A stretch of 31,528 bases of DNA from Bolinopsis microptera (lineage: Eukaryota > Ctenophora > Tentaculata > Lobata > Bolinopsidae): assembly GCF_026151205.1 (NCBI RefSeq), contig NC_087074.1:18514712-18546239 (forward strand). The letters are read 5' to 3'. Position 1 is the stretch's first letter; each line of letters opens with the position of its first letter. The translations under genes and the position numbers were made by a program. The notes under the pieces were generated by a model that had not been told where the DNA came from, searched no databases, and was given only the letters and a program-made list of their open reading frames with translations. Of the stretch, positions 17,480 through 29,300 are shown piece by piece.

Positions 17480-20400
17480 ATGACTGATGCTGAGGGACTT
17501 GATTATAAGGATGTCGCTGCTATCGTCAGAGGAGCTTTGGTAATTTATTTATTAAACTGTTTTTGCCCTTTTTATACGATTTCATGAGCCACACATTTCA
17601 TCATGATTTACAACCGAACAAAAATCAAAACTTTGTACGGCAAACAAAACCTGTTTGTACCGCAATAAATATTAGCAAATTTCAATTTTATTCATGCAAC
17701 ATTGTAAAATACTAAATAAATAAAATTCAGTGCTTCGGAAGACTGAGGTTTCATCCTAAAGCTCTCATGTTCAAGGCCCAAAGTAGTGGCAAGATTGATC
17801 AGTTTGGATCAGCTGATATTTGTGAGACACACTGGATGAGGTATGTGCAATTGACGAGAATAATATGTTGTAGTGGGGGAGGGGGGGGGCACTGTTAAAT
17901 ATCATTCTACCTCTACTGTTGTATTGGGGGGGGGGGGGACTGTTAAATATCACCACTGTTGTATTGGGGGGGGGGGGGGCACTGTTAAATATCACCACTG
18001 TTGTATTGGGGGGGGGGGGGGTACTGTTAAATATCACTCTACTGTTGTATTGGGGGGGTGGGCACTGTTAAATAGCATTGTACTGTAATATAAGAGGGGG
18101 GGGGCACTGTTAAAAATCACTCTACCTCTACTGTTGTATGGGGGGGGGGGGGGGGCACTGTTAAATATCACTGTACTGTAATATGGGGGGGGGGGGGGGC
18201 ACTGTTCAATATCACTCTAATGTTGACTTGTTTAACTTATCAGCTATAAAACTTTTTACTCAGTTCTGCCATGTGCTAGCACTGAATAATATTTCATTAT
18301 TGCAACTTATCCTTTATTTACATTTGATATTTTTCAGAGCATCTCGGGGTTACCAACTGGTTGTTATTACTAACAGTAATGCTGTTTTTAAGTTTGTTGG
18401 CCTCGAAGAAAAGGTAAGTTTAACTTATTTTCCATATATTGAGAAGAGTTTGAAACATTAAAATCCTTTCAGAGTTTCAGATAGCTGATAGAGCTTGATA
18501 GGGGAGAAGACAATAAAACTACTAAATTTGTTGTTTTAAACTAACACGATCGTCATTATTTAATTATTTAACAGAACAAGGAACAGATAAAGAGGTTTAT
18601 CAGAGAGCATTATGACGCTACATTCACAGAGAAGGAACCGTTTGTCAAGGGATGGAACTGGGGATCTGTTGATTTTGCTGGTATGCCAATTGTAAAACTT
18701 TTCAAAATATATTTTTTATTTATTTATTTATTTATTTGGTATATTTAATTATAATATTTTCTACACAATTGACATTTTGTATGTCATCCAGGACCTCTGA
18801 TGGTGTTTCACAATGACGAGAAACCCTTGTTTGAGGTGCCCTTACCTGATGTATCAACTGCTACTGTTAATAAAAATGAGGTGAATTACCTTCTCTCATT
18901 ATCCTGCTTGGGTGTTGAATAAAGCAAAATATGTTGCAATAACAATGAATGAAGATCAGTAAAAATCACCCCACTCTTTTATCATTCAAGTATATTACAT
19001 GTTTTACTTCGTATTCCAGGGTGATCTGCTGAAGACTCAACTAGTTTCGGCCTTTGAGGGCCATCCACAGGAGTGTCACCTAGCAGAAGTCAAAAATTTA
19101 ATAAACTGATATCAGAAGAATATGTCATATTAGTAAACATACGGTTAAATAATCTGAAAATCCATTGTAAAGTTACAAACTCATGGGGCAGAAAAAGAAA
19201 CAAAGAGTAAACTCGGTGTACAAAAGTGAGAGCTAGGAAGCGGAAAATATAGCCGTACACCCAGTGATAGAACGTGAGGTGTGACCTGAACCAAAGATAA
19301 CATTAATTGCCACTGACCTTGCTCCTATTTAAACCAATTATCCTGGCTTTAAATCTCTCGATAAACATATCCTCAAACATGTTCAGGTCATCTCTATTGC
19401 ATTTACGGATAATCCCAAAGTTAAAACTAGAAAGTTTATCATCTAACATTTCATAATGCACATCGTGAATGTGCAGAGCTAATGATGACTTATTATAATG
19501 TTCTGGTTTGAAAGCTGCTCTGTGGTTATTCATGCGTATATTGAGGGGTAGCCATGTCTGGCCAAAATAGAAGCCGCTTGAACATAACTTACATTGAGCT
19601 ACGTATATAACATTCCCATCACTACAATTTAAACTCATATCTAGTTCACATATCTGATTGTTAACAATAAATTTCCCATCAGCGTTGTTTTCCGTGAGTT
19701 TGCAAGTCAGGCATCTTGGTCTTTTACATGCTTGTGATGAGGTGTTGTTGTCTCTTCTAGACTGTTTGATGACACTTAACTATCTTGTGATCCTTTACTG
19801 TTTTATTCCGGGGCAATTGTGGCTACAAAACTCGATATTGGCTTGTTTTTTCCACCTCAACGTCAGCGAAAGCTCTAACACATGTTTTACTTAATGTTCA
19901 CTCTTAGGTGACAGTTGAGTTCCACCAAGACGATGATAACGATATGAGTCTAGTTGAAATGAGATTCTACGTTCCTAACATAACAAACGACTCAGACGAT
20001 ATCCCTGCTGATAACTTCCACAGGAATGTTATGAAGTATGCTGACGTCATCAAGGCCACTGGTGACGTAATTGTTAAGTTCGAACAAGTGCTCCTCCAAA
20101 CCCCCAGGTCATTCAAATTTAAAAAAATATATTCGATTATCAGCTTTTTCTAGGTACTGCAGGAACATTTTAAAAGTGCTGAATTTCTATGTTGTTTTGG
20201 TAGAAATCGAGCAAAAATTAATGTTTATAACTATCTTATGTAAGATATGATTAATAATTGTGGTCAATAGTTGTTTTTAAGATGTTCAACTAACTTCAAA
20301 TAATTAGAGGACGTTACGATGTGGACATGTACCCTAGTTTCCTCCGACTTCACGGTAAATCTTACGATTACAAGATTCCCTACAGTACTATGATAAGAAT

Positions 20401-23400
20401 GTTCCTTCTCCCGCACAACGACCAGAGATCTGTTTACTTCGTGGTTAGTAAAAGAAATTACCTTTTTGCTGTGAACTGAATAACTTCCTATTACTTATTG
20501 AGCCTAACAGTGAAACCGGTTCACTTGTACTCAGCCAATTCAATCAACTAATTTGATATTTTAATTACTAAAGTAGATTTAACTCCTCAGATCTCAACAG
20601 ATCCTCCAATTAGACAAGGTCAGACCCGTTACCCTCATCTGGTTATTCAGTTTATAAAGGATGACTGGAGCGATCTCACATTGGAACTAGATGAGTTAGT
20701 AGTACTTTTAGTTATTTAGAGTTAATTTAGTCTCACTTAGTTAAAAACAAGTTACTTTTAGTTATTTAAACTAACCAACGAAATCATTATTCGAACTGTG
20801 AAAAATTCGCACTTTAAACACTTTACAGCCCCTCCGCCTCCCCCTATGTTTAATATATTCTTACTCAGGGAAACGATAGCAACTAAATACGAAGGGAAGC
20901 TCCAAAAGGAGATGGCAGGACCCACATATGAAACCTTTAGTAAAGTTATGAAGTTCGTAGTAGGACAGAAAATATTTGTACCCGGGAACTTCGTCAGGTA
21001 ATTACAAAGAAGAGGATTGTACTCTGTATATTTTTTAGATGTCTGTAATTCTTACTATTTCACAAATAGGGAAAATTGAGTGATTCCCTCTTTAATCTAC
21101 AAAATCTATTATTTGATAAAATAATTAATAGTGTTTGTTTATCAGTTCAGCAGGTAGTCAAGCTATAGCGTGCTCTCACAAGGCTAACTCTGGGTTCCTG
21201 TACCCACTGGAGAAAGGGTTTATGTTCGTTGTTAAACCTCCTGTTCATATCCGGTTTGATGAGACCTCCTCCGTTAACTTCTCCCGTGTTGCTTCAGGTT
21301 TGTTTTATTTTTCAGAACATTTCCTTGTACTTTTACCAAGTTTAGTTTTTTTGTACGGTTTCAATTTGGAAGTTTAATTTTATTTTATTTTTCTTCACAA
21401 TATAACAAGATTTAAACTATTTTTAGGCGTTGGACAAAGCAGAAGTTTTGACCTTGAAATTGAAACTAACACTGGTGCAAACTACATATTCGCTAGTATC
21501 GAGAAGTAAGTTACCATTTCAAACTTTTAAAACACTCGATGTTTAATATAAAAACCGGCAGACAGAGATTGCTGATGAATTATAACTTTACATTTAAGCT
21601 GGATCAACTTTTATTGGGTGAAAAATGCGTTTGATATCTTTATTAACGTTCTATTCTTTAGAAAAAATATATTAATCAAACCTCCCATTCCCAGGAAAGA
21701 ATATTCCAAACTATTTGATTTCCTGAAGGGTAAGAAGATAAGAATACAAAACACCAAGGCTGGAGGCGATGAGACATTTGCTGATGACTTTGGAGACGGC
21801 AGCGCTTCAGACAACGAGTTACCCGACCACTACTTGGAGAAGATGAAGAAAGAAGGTAAATTATAATCAACTAATATCCCAGTTACTTTCTAACTTACTC
21901 GTTTAATCAATATAAATAACAGAAAAGAATCTGAAGTGGTTGAGGAGGCTCGCAACACACAACAATGATTAATATTACCACAGGTCAAGCGAGGGACAGT
22001 GATGATGACAGTGATGAATCAGAAGATGAGGACTTTGTGGCTGGAGAGACACCAGATACTTCACCCAGTTCATCAAGCGAAACTGAAGAGGGAGAAGGAG
22101 ATGAGAAGAAGAAAAAGAAGAAGAAAGTCGCCAAGGAGACTGTTATTGGCAAACAAAAGGTTTACAATACCTTCCAAATCTGCACCAAGAACAGCATGTC
22201 ATGTTGTGACTTCATATAATCGATCCATCTTCTTCGAAGTGAGAGGTTGTGTTTTTAAACTTTGTTTTTGAGAAGCTAGATTAAATAATATGTTTATTTA
22301 TTTTAGGGTTCGCCAAAAGCGAAGAGGGAAAGAAAAGAACCGACCGGAAAGAAAACTAAAGCTCAGAGAAAGGCCGAAAGGGACCCCAACAAACCCAAAA
22401 AGCCACCAACAGCATACTTTTTGTGGCTAGGAGTAAACAGAGGTAGTATAAAGGACAAAAACCCCGGCATAACTGTTACAGAGATAGCTAAAAAAGCAGG
22501 AGAAATGTGGAGAGGTTTAACCGCAGACGACAAACTGGTAAATTTAACTTCATCTTCCTTGTAAGGGTAACTGCCCACACCTTAGTTTCCTTGAGATATT
22601 GATTTAACATAACATAAGTTACAAAGTTTTCTGGTAACAATTTATTTTAGGAGTACGAGGGCAAAGCTAATCAAATGAAAGAAGAATATAACGTGTCAAT
22701 AATCGAATACAACAAGAACCTCGCTCTAAATCCTCGACCTGTCTCCTCGTCTCCTATAGTAACAAAGAAGAAGAGCAGTAAACCTTCTTCAAAACCATCT
22801 TCAACGGCGTTCGTAAACATTTCAATTTTTCGAACTTAACTAGGCCGAATATATCAATGCGCTTTGGCAATTTCTCCTTTGTTAGCGAAGTGAGGAATAT
22901 CTGGAAAACGCGATGACCTCATTAGTTTGTTTTGTGCGCGTTCCCGCGCCTTCATTCCCGGCCGGCCACACGCGACGCGCGTACGTCGCGCGCATACGCA
23001 CGCTGCTTGGGCTGAGGTTGTTGCCATTTTATATACTGTTGTATAAAATCATCGAGTTACATTCAGACTCTTCCCGACCCATCACACAACTACTTTCTCG
23101 TTCAACAGGCTGTTTTAACCGATAAGCAATAAGCATGTACACTGCACTATTTCACAGGTACAAGAGCAAAGAAATGATCAATACAGATGACGATTTATCA
23201 ACGGATTCTGAAGAGGAAAAACCTTTGAAACCCAAGTAAATATAACTTTTAAAAACCTTGACAGGTTAATTATTGTAAAGATCGATTTGTCCTTTGCGAT
23301 ATGTATCGAGTACTTTTCAATTAAAGATCTAGATTGAATACCATATTTACTATACTTAACCAGTAACCTACTCTGAACTTATGTAATCTCTTCTAGGCCT

Positions 23401-23751
23401 TCGCCCCCGAAGAAAGAGGAGCCAGCCTCATCTTCCAAACAGGACGACTCAGACTCAGACAAAAGCGACGTGTCCCCCAAGAAAGCAGCTCCAGAAGAGA
23501 GTAAGAAGAGGAAGCGAGAAGAGCCAGCCACCTCCTCAAAACAGGATGAATCAGAATCAGAAGACAGTGACGTGGCTCCTCCTGAAGAGAGCAGCTCAGA
23601 GGAAGAAAAGGCGCCTCCCCCTAAAAGGAGCATGAGGTCCCGGGGCGCTCCTACTTCAGCACCAGCTAATTTACCTGATGACACTTTCGGGGACGAGGAG
23701 TACACGGACGGAGAGGCACCTCCGAGTCCGAAAAGCTCGGAGTCTGACTAG
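17480..23751 (+). CDS. SSRP1: FACT complex subunit SSRP1 (17 exons, about 799 residues)
   Basis: SSRP1 pairs with SPT16 in FACT, a nuclear histone chaperone used in transcription and replication. Proposed exons: 17480-17539, 17731-17840, 18338-18413, 18575-18680, 18792-18880, 19908-20107, 20308-20443, 20591-20694, 20869-20997, 21146-21297, 21427-21505, 21695-21855, 21984-22159, 22307-22537, 22651-22808, 23158-23235, 23397-23751. All use GT-AG and phases agree; the sum is 2,400 nt. Family blocks include [71 protein letters not shown] and KLFDF, covering the N-terminal and tandem PH-like domains. An acidic/Ser stretch and a Lys run come at about 475-525, an HMG box at about 552-625 ([15 protein letters not shown]), then a Ser/Glu/Lys-rich tail longer than in human SSRP1 (709 residues). 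The exon 15 donor is the least sure junction (GTTCGT at 22809, or GTAAAC at 22813). Confidence 0.94.
17874..18222 (+). repeat. Poly-G minisatellite in SSRP1 intron 2
   Basis: About eight units of 42-58 bp. Each has a G run (9 to 16 bases, one broken by T), then CACTGTTAAATATCAC and a variable CTACTGTTGTATT segment. The G runs are on the coding strand, so they would be in the pre-mRNA. Open frames on both strands here are artefacts of the repeat. Confidence 0.93.
19010..19879 (-). mobile_element. Penelope-like retroelement fragment with GIY-YIG remnant, antisense in SSRP1 intron 5
   Basis: The 13-bp ACATGTTTTACTT occurs at 18997-19009 and 19880-19892 and looks like the target duplication. On the minus strand an open frame from 19779 to 19303 encodes a Cys motif (CKRPRCLTC), then [17 protein letters not shown], a LxxRMNNHR segment and a GLN near the end. 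This is the layout of the GIY-YIG endonuclease domain at the C-terminus of Penelope-like elements (with F for the second Y). The reverse transcriptase part is missing, so the copy is 5'-truncated. Near its 3' end (plus 19038-19085) lies a GGCC-GAAAC-type motif of a kind often found in Penelope-like termini. Confidence 0.82.
22809..23157 (+). other. SSRP1 intron 15 with CpG-dense patch
   Basis: Bases about 22930-23010 are rich in CG dinucleotides, with near-palindromic runs such as GACGCGCGTACGTCGCGCGC, unlike any other intron of this gene. No gene or clear element ends were found. Confidence 0.6.
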
Positions 23752-24081
23752 TTATGATTTGTAATTACTGATTGGTTGTGGTCAAAGACTGGTTATTCAT
23801 CTCACAGATTTAGTGGTTAGAATCTAGGGTTAGTAGTCGTAATCTAAAGAGAGGAGCGATTGGGACTCTAGAAACTTTCTCACTTCCCTAACATCAATTT
23901 TCTCCTCGTGTTCCACCCTACGACAGGAAATCGTCTGACCCGTGACAAGAGGACTGTAGACTTTTAAATAAGTCCGTTTCAAATGCACTTTTAACTGTAT
24001 TCTTATTTCAACATTTTTAATTTGAATTGTTTCTGGAAAGGACATCAGAATTATTATTGCAAATTCTAAAATTAAAATCCC

Positions 24082-24087
24082 TTTATT
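24082..24087 (-). terminator. Poly(A) signal for the MACPF gene
   Basis: TTTATT on the plus strand reads AATAAA on the minus strand, about 138 bp past the MACPF stop codon. Confidence 0.5.
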
Positions 24088-24157
24088 CTGACTTATTCAT
24101 GGTAATTTGTACATATGTTTTGGGTACTTCAGTCTTCTACGGCCATTGAGAACTACA

Positions 24158-24163
24158 AATAAA
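24158..24163 (+). terminator. Candidate poly(A) signal for SSRP1
   Basis: AATAAA about 400 bp past the SSRP1 stop codon and the first perfect match seen on that strand. If used, the SSRP1 3' end overlaps the end of the MACPF transcript. Confidence 0.4.
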
Positions 24164-24224
24164 ACACATGGAATAACAGATAAATATGATAATGATTACA
24201 TCGATATGAATATGGAATTAAATA

Positions 24225-25820
24225 TTACTGACTCTTTTCAAGAACCCACTGGTTTATTCTGTCTCCAGCGGCCAAGTCGCGGATACAAGAGATCCAGCGT
24301 TCTTCTGCTTCGTCTACTCCCATGATGTAGTGAGGCCAGTATTTGTTATACAGGATCACTCTGTCTCCGTACTCTAGAGTAACCTTGTTCACGTCTGTAG
24401 CGTGGGCTAACCTCCACTGGCACTTGCTGTCTGACCAGTAATGCCCACTGTACCAGAACACGTACCACTTGTTCTTTCCCATACACAGTACTCTGGAGTC
24501 CTTTAAATTCCGTACCAGAACGTGCCCGCCCTTAAAAGTAACCACATTCTCAGTACGGTCCTCAAATTTGAGAGGAACAGGAGCCCTGCTGTCAAGTCTG
24601 GGATAACCGCCCACATCAGTTGAAATGTACTTCCTCCCTCCCCTGCCGCTCCTCAACACGAAACTGTTCCCCATTTCCCGCTCAACAGCTGCTATCTCTT
24701 CCGATTTTTGTAACATCAGCTCTCCTCTCCCGGAGTAAGCTTTGATCAGGGCTGATAGTTCATCCAGTTCCGAATGACTTGTCTGGAAGTTCCTCTGGAG
24801 CTCAGTCCTAAGAGACCTCACTTCGTTCCTCAGCTCAGACAATTTCTCCCAAGCTTGAGAAGTGAAGAAGGCGAGATCTGAGTCCCTTTGTGCAAGCATA
24901 TCAGTTAGTTTCGAGTTCACATCCAGGAGGTTGACGGATATCCCTACTAATTGGTCCGTCCTAGCTTGGAGAGGAAAGAGGAAACGTTTAAAGGAATCTG
25001 GGGTTCCAGGAATGGTCCAGACCGCAGCGTACTCTATCTCTCTAACAGTGGAGAACTCTAAAACACTCTTAGCGAAGTCGATAGCGTACTGGATGCATGC
25101 CTGAACTTCAGGTTTGGGTGGTTCTGTGTTGCTCCCGCTGGCATATAGAGAGACTTCCAGAGAACTAGACTCGCTTATCTCGTGCATCTTAGCAGCGAAC
25201 TCGGCCTCAGCTGCGAAGGTACCTGTTGTGGCCTTCAACTTGGTGTCTAGTTCCTGTTTATCTTCCAAAGACTTACTAGAGAACTTCATGACAAGCAACA
25301 TCTTACCACCTAAAATTATTTTCCGGAGGTAATGCGTACCATACGACCTTACAAACTTGGCAAAATCTTCGTTATCCAGCAGGGTCTGTCCCTGTTCGGT
25401 GTATCTAGCCTGAGTTGCTATTTCAGTGTCCGTAATAGCTTCAACGCTGGCTACCAGCACCGAGTCTAGGGAGGTGATCTTAGTTTCACTGAGGAACCTG
25501 ACAGAAGCTGAACCCTCGACCCCCATGTAGCTGCCAGAAGCGGATACTCCTCCTGAGAAAGATGACAGAAACTCCTCCCTGGACTTACAAAGCTTGATCC
25601 TGTAGGTGCACTCAATGTAGCCTCCTCTCTGGAGACCCTTAGTTACATGCACCGCGGAGTTGTAGGTTCTCTGCAAGTTCACGGTGTTGTACCCAGTTCC
25701 AAACTCCACGTTAGCCTGGCTGGTAGGGAAGTTGTCCTTTATCACTGAGACCCCCTGGATATTGTCAGTGTGGAATGCGCTGCAAGTAGTTACAGAGAGG
25801 AATATCAGCAGCAGAATCAT
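24225..25820 (-). CDS. Secreted MACPF-domain protein (perforin-like), single exon, 531 residues
   Basis: Residues 1-15 form a hydrophobic signal peptide (MILLLIFLSVTTCSA). The MACPF signature Y-G-T-H-Y-x6-G-G is complete at 160-172. Two Gly/Ala/Ser-rich segments at about 84-109 and 192-220 are placed like the helix clusters that become membrane hairpins in MACPF proteins. Residues about 300-380 are charged and heptad-like, probably coiled coil. Residues 385-531 form a Trp/Tyr/Gly-rich C-terminal domain with repeated QWRL and QWVLE endings, possibly a beta-trefoil or other lectin-like fold; I cannot name it. MACPF proteins serve in immunity, development or as animal venoms, and the sequence does not tell which. 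No intron is visible, and base composition is clearly more GC-rich than its neighbours. The reading frame is intact. Confidence 0.93.
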   Translation of the reverse strand: MILLLIFLSVTTCSAFHTDNIQGVSVIKDNFPTSQANVEFGTGYNTVNLQRTYNSAVHVTKGLQRGGYIECTYRIKLCKSREEFLSSFSGGVSASGSYMGVEGSASVRFLSETKITSLDSVLVASVEAITDTEIATQARYTEQGQTLLDNEDFAKFVRSYGTHYLRKIILGGKMLLVMKFSSKSLEDKQELDTKLKATTGTFAAEAEFAAKMHEISESSSLEVSLYASGSNTEPPKPEVQACIQYAIDFAKSVLEFSTVREIEYAAVWTIPGTPDSFKRFLFPLQARTDQLVGISVNLLDVNSKLTDMLAQRDSDLAFFTSQAWEKLSELRNEVRSLRTELQRNFQTSHSELDELSALIKAYSGRGELMLQKSEEIAAVEREMGNSFVLRSGRGGRKYISTDVGGYPRLDSRAPVPLKFEDRTENVVTFKGGHVLVRNLKDSRVLCMGKNKWYVFWYSGHYWSDSKCQWRLAHATDVNKVTLEYGDRVILYNKYWPHYIMGVDEAEERWISCIRDLAAGDRINQWVLEKSQ

Positions 25821-25888
25821 CTCGTCAAAGAAATGGGATACAAAGTATTCTTTATGATTATCAGCTGAAGAAACACGCCCACCCCCGC

Positions 25889-25898
25889 GCTTATAAAG
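25889..25898 (-). promoter_or_regulatory. TATA box of the MACPF gene
   Basis: The minus strand reads CTTTATAAGC, centred about 75 bp before the ATG at 25820, in a GC-rich setting (GCGCGGGGGTGGGCG follows it on that strand). Transcription would start near 25860. Confidence 0.6.
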
Positions 25899-26297
25899 TT
25901 AAACACTGCACTATTAACTCAGCTGCCGTTGTTTACCTTTAACTACCGATTACTACAATGACATTCACTCAGCCAGGAAGAGAATTAACGTCTAGAATCT
26001 ACAGAATCGATTATTTCACAACAATGAAGGTTATAATTGTTGTCATATGATTACAAGGGGGCGCAGGACGGAGACAATAGAACACAGGTGCTGAGTTACT
26101 ATGTGCAGGTGCCATTTTAACACAGTTGGACAATGAAAGCAGCAGTTGGAGAAATGTTGGAAACCTTAACGTAGCGTACTACCACTACTAATATATTTCG
26201 TAAGGAACTATAAGGAACTTTAGTTGTGAAAATATAAGTTGATTAGTCCTTTGTGTTTCATTTTTACGTCGCTATTATTCACAGTCGAAAACAATAT
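25899..26297. other. Upstream region of the MACPF gene, no gene seen
   Basis: Spacer between the MACPF promoter and the LINE insertion. No coding signal or repeat recognised. Confidence 0.5.
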
Positions 26298-26304
26298 AAA
26301 TGGA

Positions 26305-29300
26305 CAAAAAGTTTCGAAGATGTAATTAGTAATCCTCCAGATGGGGAATGTGTTTTATCAAGATGATATTGGGCGCCCAAAAAAGGCGAATACTCCCTTC
26401 TCTCTTCCCTCCTACTTCTAAACGCTAGGAGCTTAAACCCCTCCGCTAAGAGTGCCGGGAGGTGGAAGCTGCAGGACCTTATAGGTCACTTAGACGAGAA
26501 GCGACAGGACGGACACCTGTTTCCTTTTATCGCCATCACAGAATCCTGGCTGAAATCATACCACCATGATGCTCAGTTAGAGGTTCCAGGATACTCTCTA
26601 TCTCGGTGTGATCGCAGTAAAAGGAGTGGTGGGGGAGTAATGCTGTACTCTCTATCTTCTATCCCAGTCTCCCTATCAGAGAGTTTTGATGATAGTGTTT
26701 GTCAGGGAATCATCAATCTCTACCCCTCTGCTAAACTCTGTGTTGCAGTGGCGTACAGACCTCCTGATGCAACGGCCGCCAGTTTCTCAAAACTATTGGA
26801 CAGCTTTACTCATGTTATTGAGAACTGCGCTCCGAGCGACTACGACCTCTTCGTAACAGGGGACTTTAACTTACCACAGGTGGATTGGGAAACGCTCCAA
26901 ATCCGAAGTGGGGGCACATCAGACTCCAATCTCTCCGCTCAGTGTTTAATACGGTTTATGTCCACTCACCTGCTCAGCCAGATGGTTACAACCCCGACCA
27001 GAGGGAGCAATGTGCTGGATCTGATAATGTGCAACAACGATCGGCTGGTGTGCGATGTAAGCTGTGAAGCTACAGAAATGTCCGATCACAACATGGTTAA
27101 TGCTCTCCTCTCTTTTAACCCTGCATTACTCGAGGAAGCTAAGCTCACGTATCTGGACGAAATGAACTTTCGGGCTCTAGATTTTAACCATACTGATTTC
27201 GATTTCGAGGAACTTAACGAAGCTCTCAGTAGTGTGGACTGGAAACAGGTTCGAGGTTCCACTACCTTTGAAGAATTTCCGATCAATTTTACACGTAAAG
27301 TGCTAAACGTTTGTCTTGAAAATGTCCCAAGGAAACGACCTCCTAAAGGAAAACCGAATGTCTATAACTCGCTGAGAAGGAAGAAGTCCAGACTCAAGAA
27401 TCGTCTTTCAGCGGCAGAGTGCAGCGGCGACCATGCTCGAATGAAACAGCTTGAAGACGAAATCGGATTAATCAGCTTTGAGATTAAGGAAGCTATAGTA
27501 CACCATTTTGATGAGGGCGAAAGGAGAGCGGTGAATAAGATAAAAGCTAATCCGAAATACTTTTATTCCTACGCGAAATCGTTCTCCAAAGTGAAGCAAA
27601 ACATCACAACTCTTCTTAATAGTGAAAATAAGCTTGTCACAGAGAAGAAGGATCTTGCGAACATCCTCCAGACTCAGTTTTGCTCAGTCTATAGTGACCC
27701 TAACTGCCCCTACAAATCCATGCCTGAATTTGCGGTGCCGCCCATTACTTGTCGAGATAAAGAACCTGTCCTCACTCTCGACCACGTAAAGGACGCTATA
27801 TCGGAACTAAAGCTTGACTCTGCACCGGGACCCGATGGCATCCCCTCCATCCTGCTGAAAAGATGTACCTCTAGCTTAGCGGTCCCTATCTATCTCATCT
27901 GGACAGAATCTATGTCGTCTGGCATCGTCCCAAGCTACTACAAGACCGGATATGTCACTCCTCTCTTCAAGAAAGGTAGCAGATGTGAAGCTGTAAACTA
28001 TAGACCTGTGACGCTGACTTCTCACGTAGTGAAGGTGTATGAAAGGGTCGTCAGAAAGCACATGACCCAGTACCTTGATTCTAATGATCTGTTATCGGAC
28101 AAACAGCACGGATTCAGGTCAAATAGAAGCTGTCTCACCCAAATGTTGGAGCACTTTGACGACATTTACGAAGGTTTCACGAAAGGAAAGGACACCGATT
28201 CAATCTACCTCGACTTTGCGAAAGCTTTTGACAAAGTCGACTTGGATCTACTTCTTCTTAAGCTGAAAAGATATGGATTCCAGGAGAAGCTCTTAAGATG
28301 GATTCAATCCTTCTTAACTGGTCGTGACCAAGTTGTTGTCGTGAACGGTGTGCATTCAGACAGCGCTAAGGTGTTAAGCGGGGTGCCTCAGGGCAGTGTT
28401 TTAGGTCCACTGTTCTTCCTGTTGTTCATCAACGACCTAGAGGACGTGGTTAAGCATTCTAGAGTGAGCTTCTTTGCAGACGATACTAGGGTTTCCAAGC
28501 AAATTAGCTGCCTTGAAGACTGCCAACTTCTTCAGACTGATCTTTACAGCATTATAGATTGGTCCCTATGTAACAACATGAAGTTACACGAGCAGAAGTT
28601 CGAACTCCTAAACCACCTACACAATAAGAGGAACTTATCAAGTGAACTTCCCTTCTACGTAGAAAGTCTCCTCTACAAGGTTTCTAGTCACGTCACTCTT
28701 TATCCCGTAGAAAACGTTAGAGACCTTGGTGTAAAAGTGTCAAGCGATCTGAGCTGGTCTAAACACGTCGGGGATATGGTCACCAAAGCTAGAAGTAAAA
28801 TGTCTTGGGTGTTCAGTGTGTTTAAGACACGGGATAAAGTGGTTATGATGACCCTCTACAAGTCTCTAGTCAGAAGCTTATTGGAGTACTGTTGTCCGCT
28901 GTGGGACCCAGTCAAGACGACAGAGATTCAGCTTTTGGAGGGGGTCCAGCGTACCTTTACAAGCCGCATTGGTGGTCTATACAGCTTAAACTACTGGGAG
29001 AGGCTAGCTCATTTGAAGTTAATGTCCCTGCAACGGAGAAGGGAGAGATACATCATCTTGGTGATGTGGAAAACGTACCATAACGTTGTTCCAAATAGCT
29101 GTAGCATCGAGTTTGTGGAAACATCCAGATATGGCACTAAAGCAGTTGTTCCTTCTCTATCAAAGTCGAGTTCGATGAGAAACCAGACACTGTATGATAG
29201 CTCGTTCGCAGTAAAAGGATCCAAACTGTGGAATAAGGTGCCGAGTGAAGTGAAAGCCGAGAAAACGTTTGCCAGCTTCAAAGTCAGTTTGTCTAAGTTT

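Larger units (their letters stand above)
23752..24224. other. Convergent 3' UTR region of SSRP1 and the MACPF gene
   Basis: No other gene seen. The tail-to-tail genes are 473 bp apart, and each has an AATAAA signal positioned so that the two transcripts may overlap. Confidence 0.6.

Noticed and set aside
17771-18088. Pro-rich and Gly-rich frames in SSRP1 intron 2
   Set aside because: Direct translations of the poly-G minisatellite.
23379-23705. 108-residue minus-strand frame opposite SSRP1 exon 17
   Set aside because: Shadow of the Ser/Glu-rich sense codons.
24862-25332. Two plus-strand frames inside the MACPF gene
   Set aside because: Antisense shadows of a well-supported 531-residue gene.
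27086-29281. Several short frames on both strands inside the LINE
   Set aside because: Out-of-frame shadows of the reverse transcriptase ORF.
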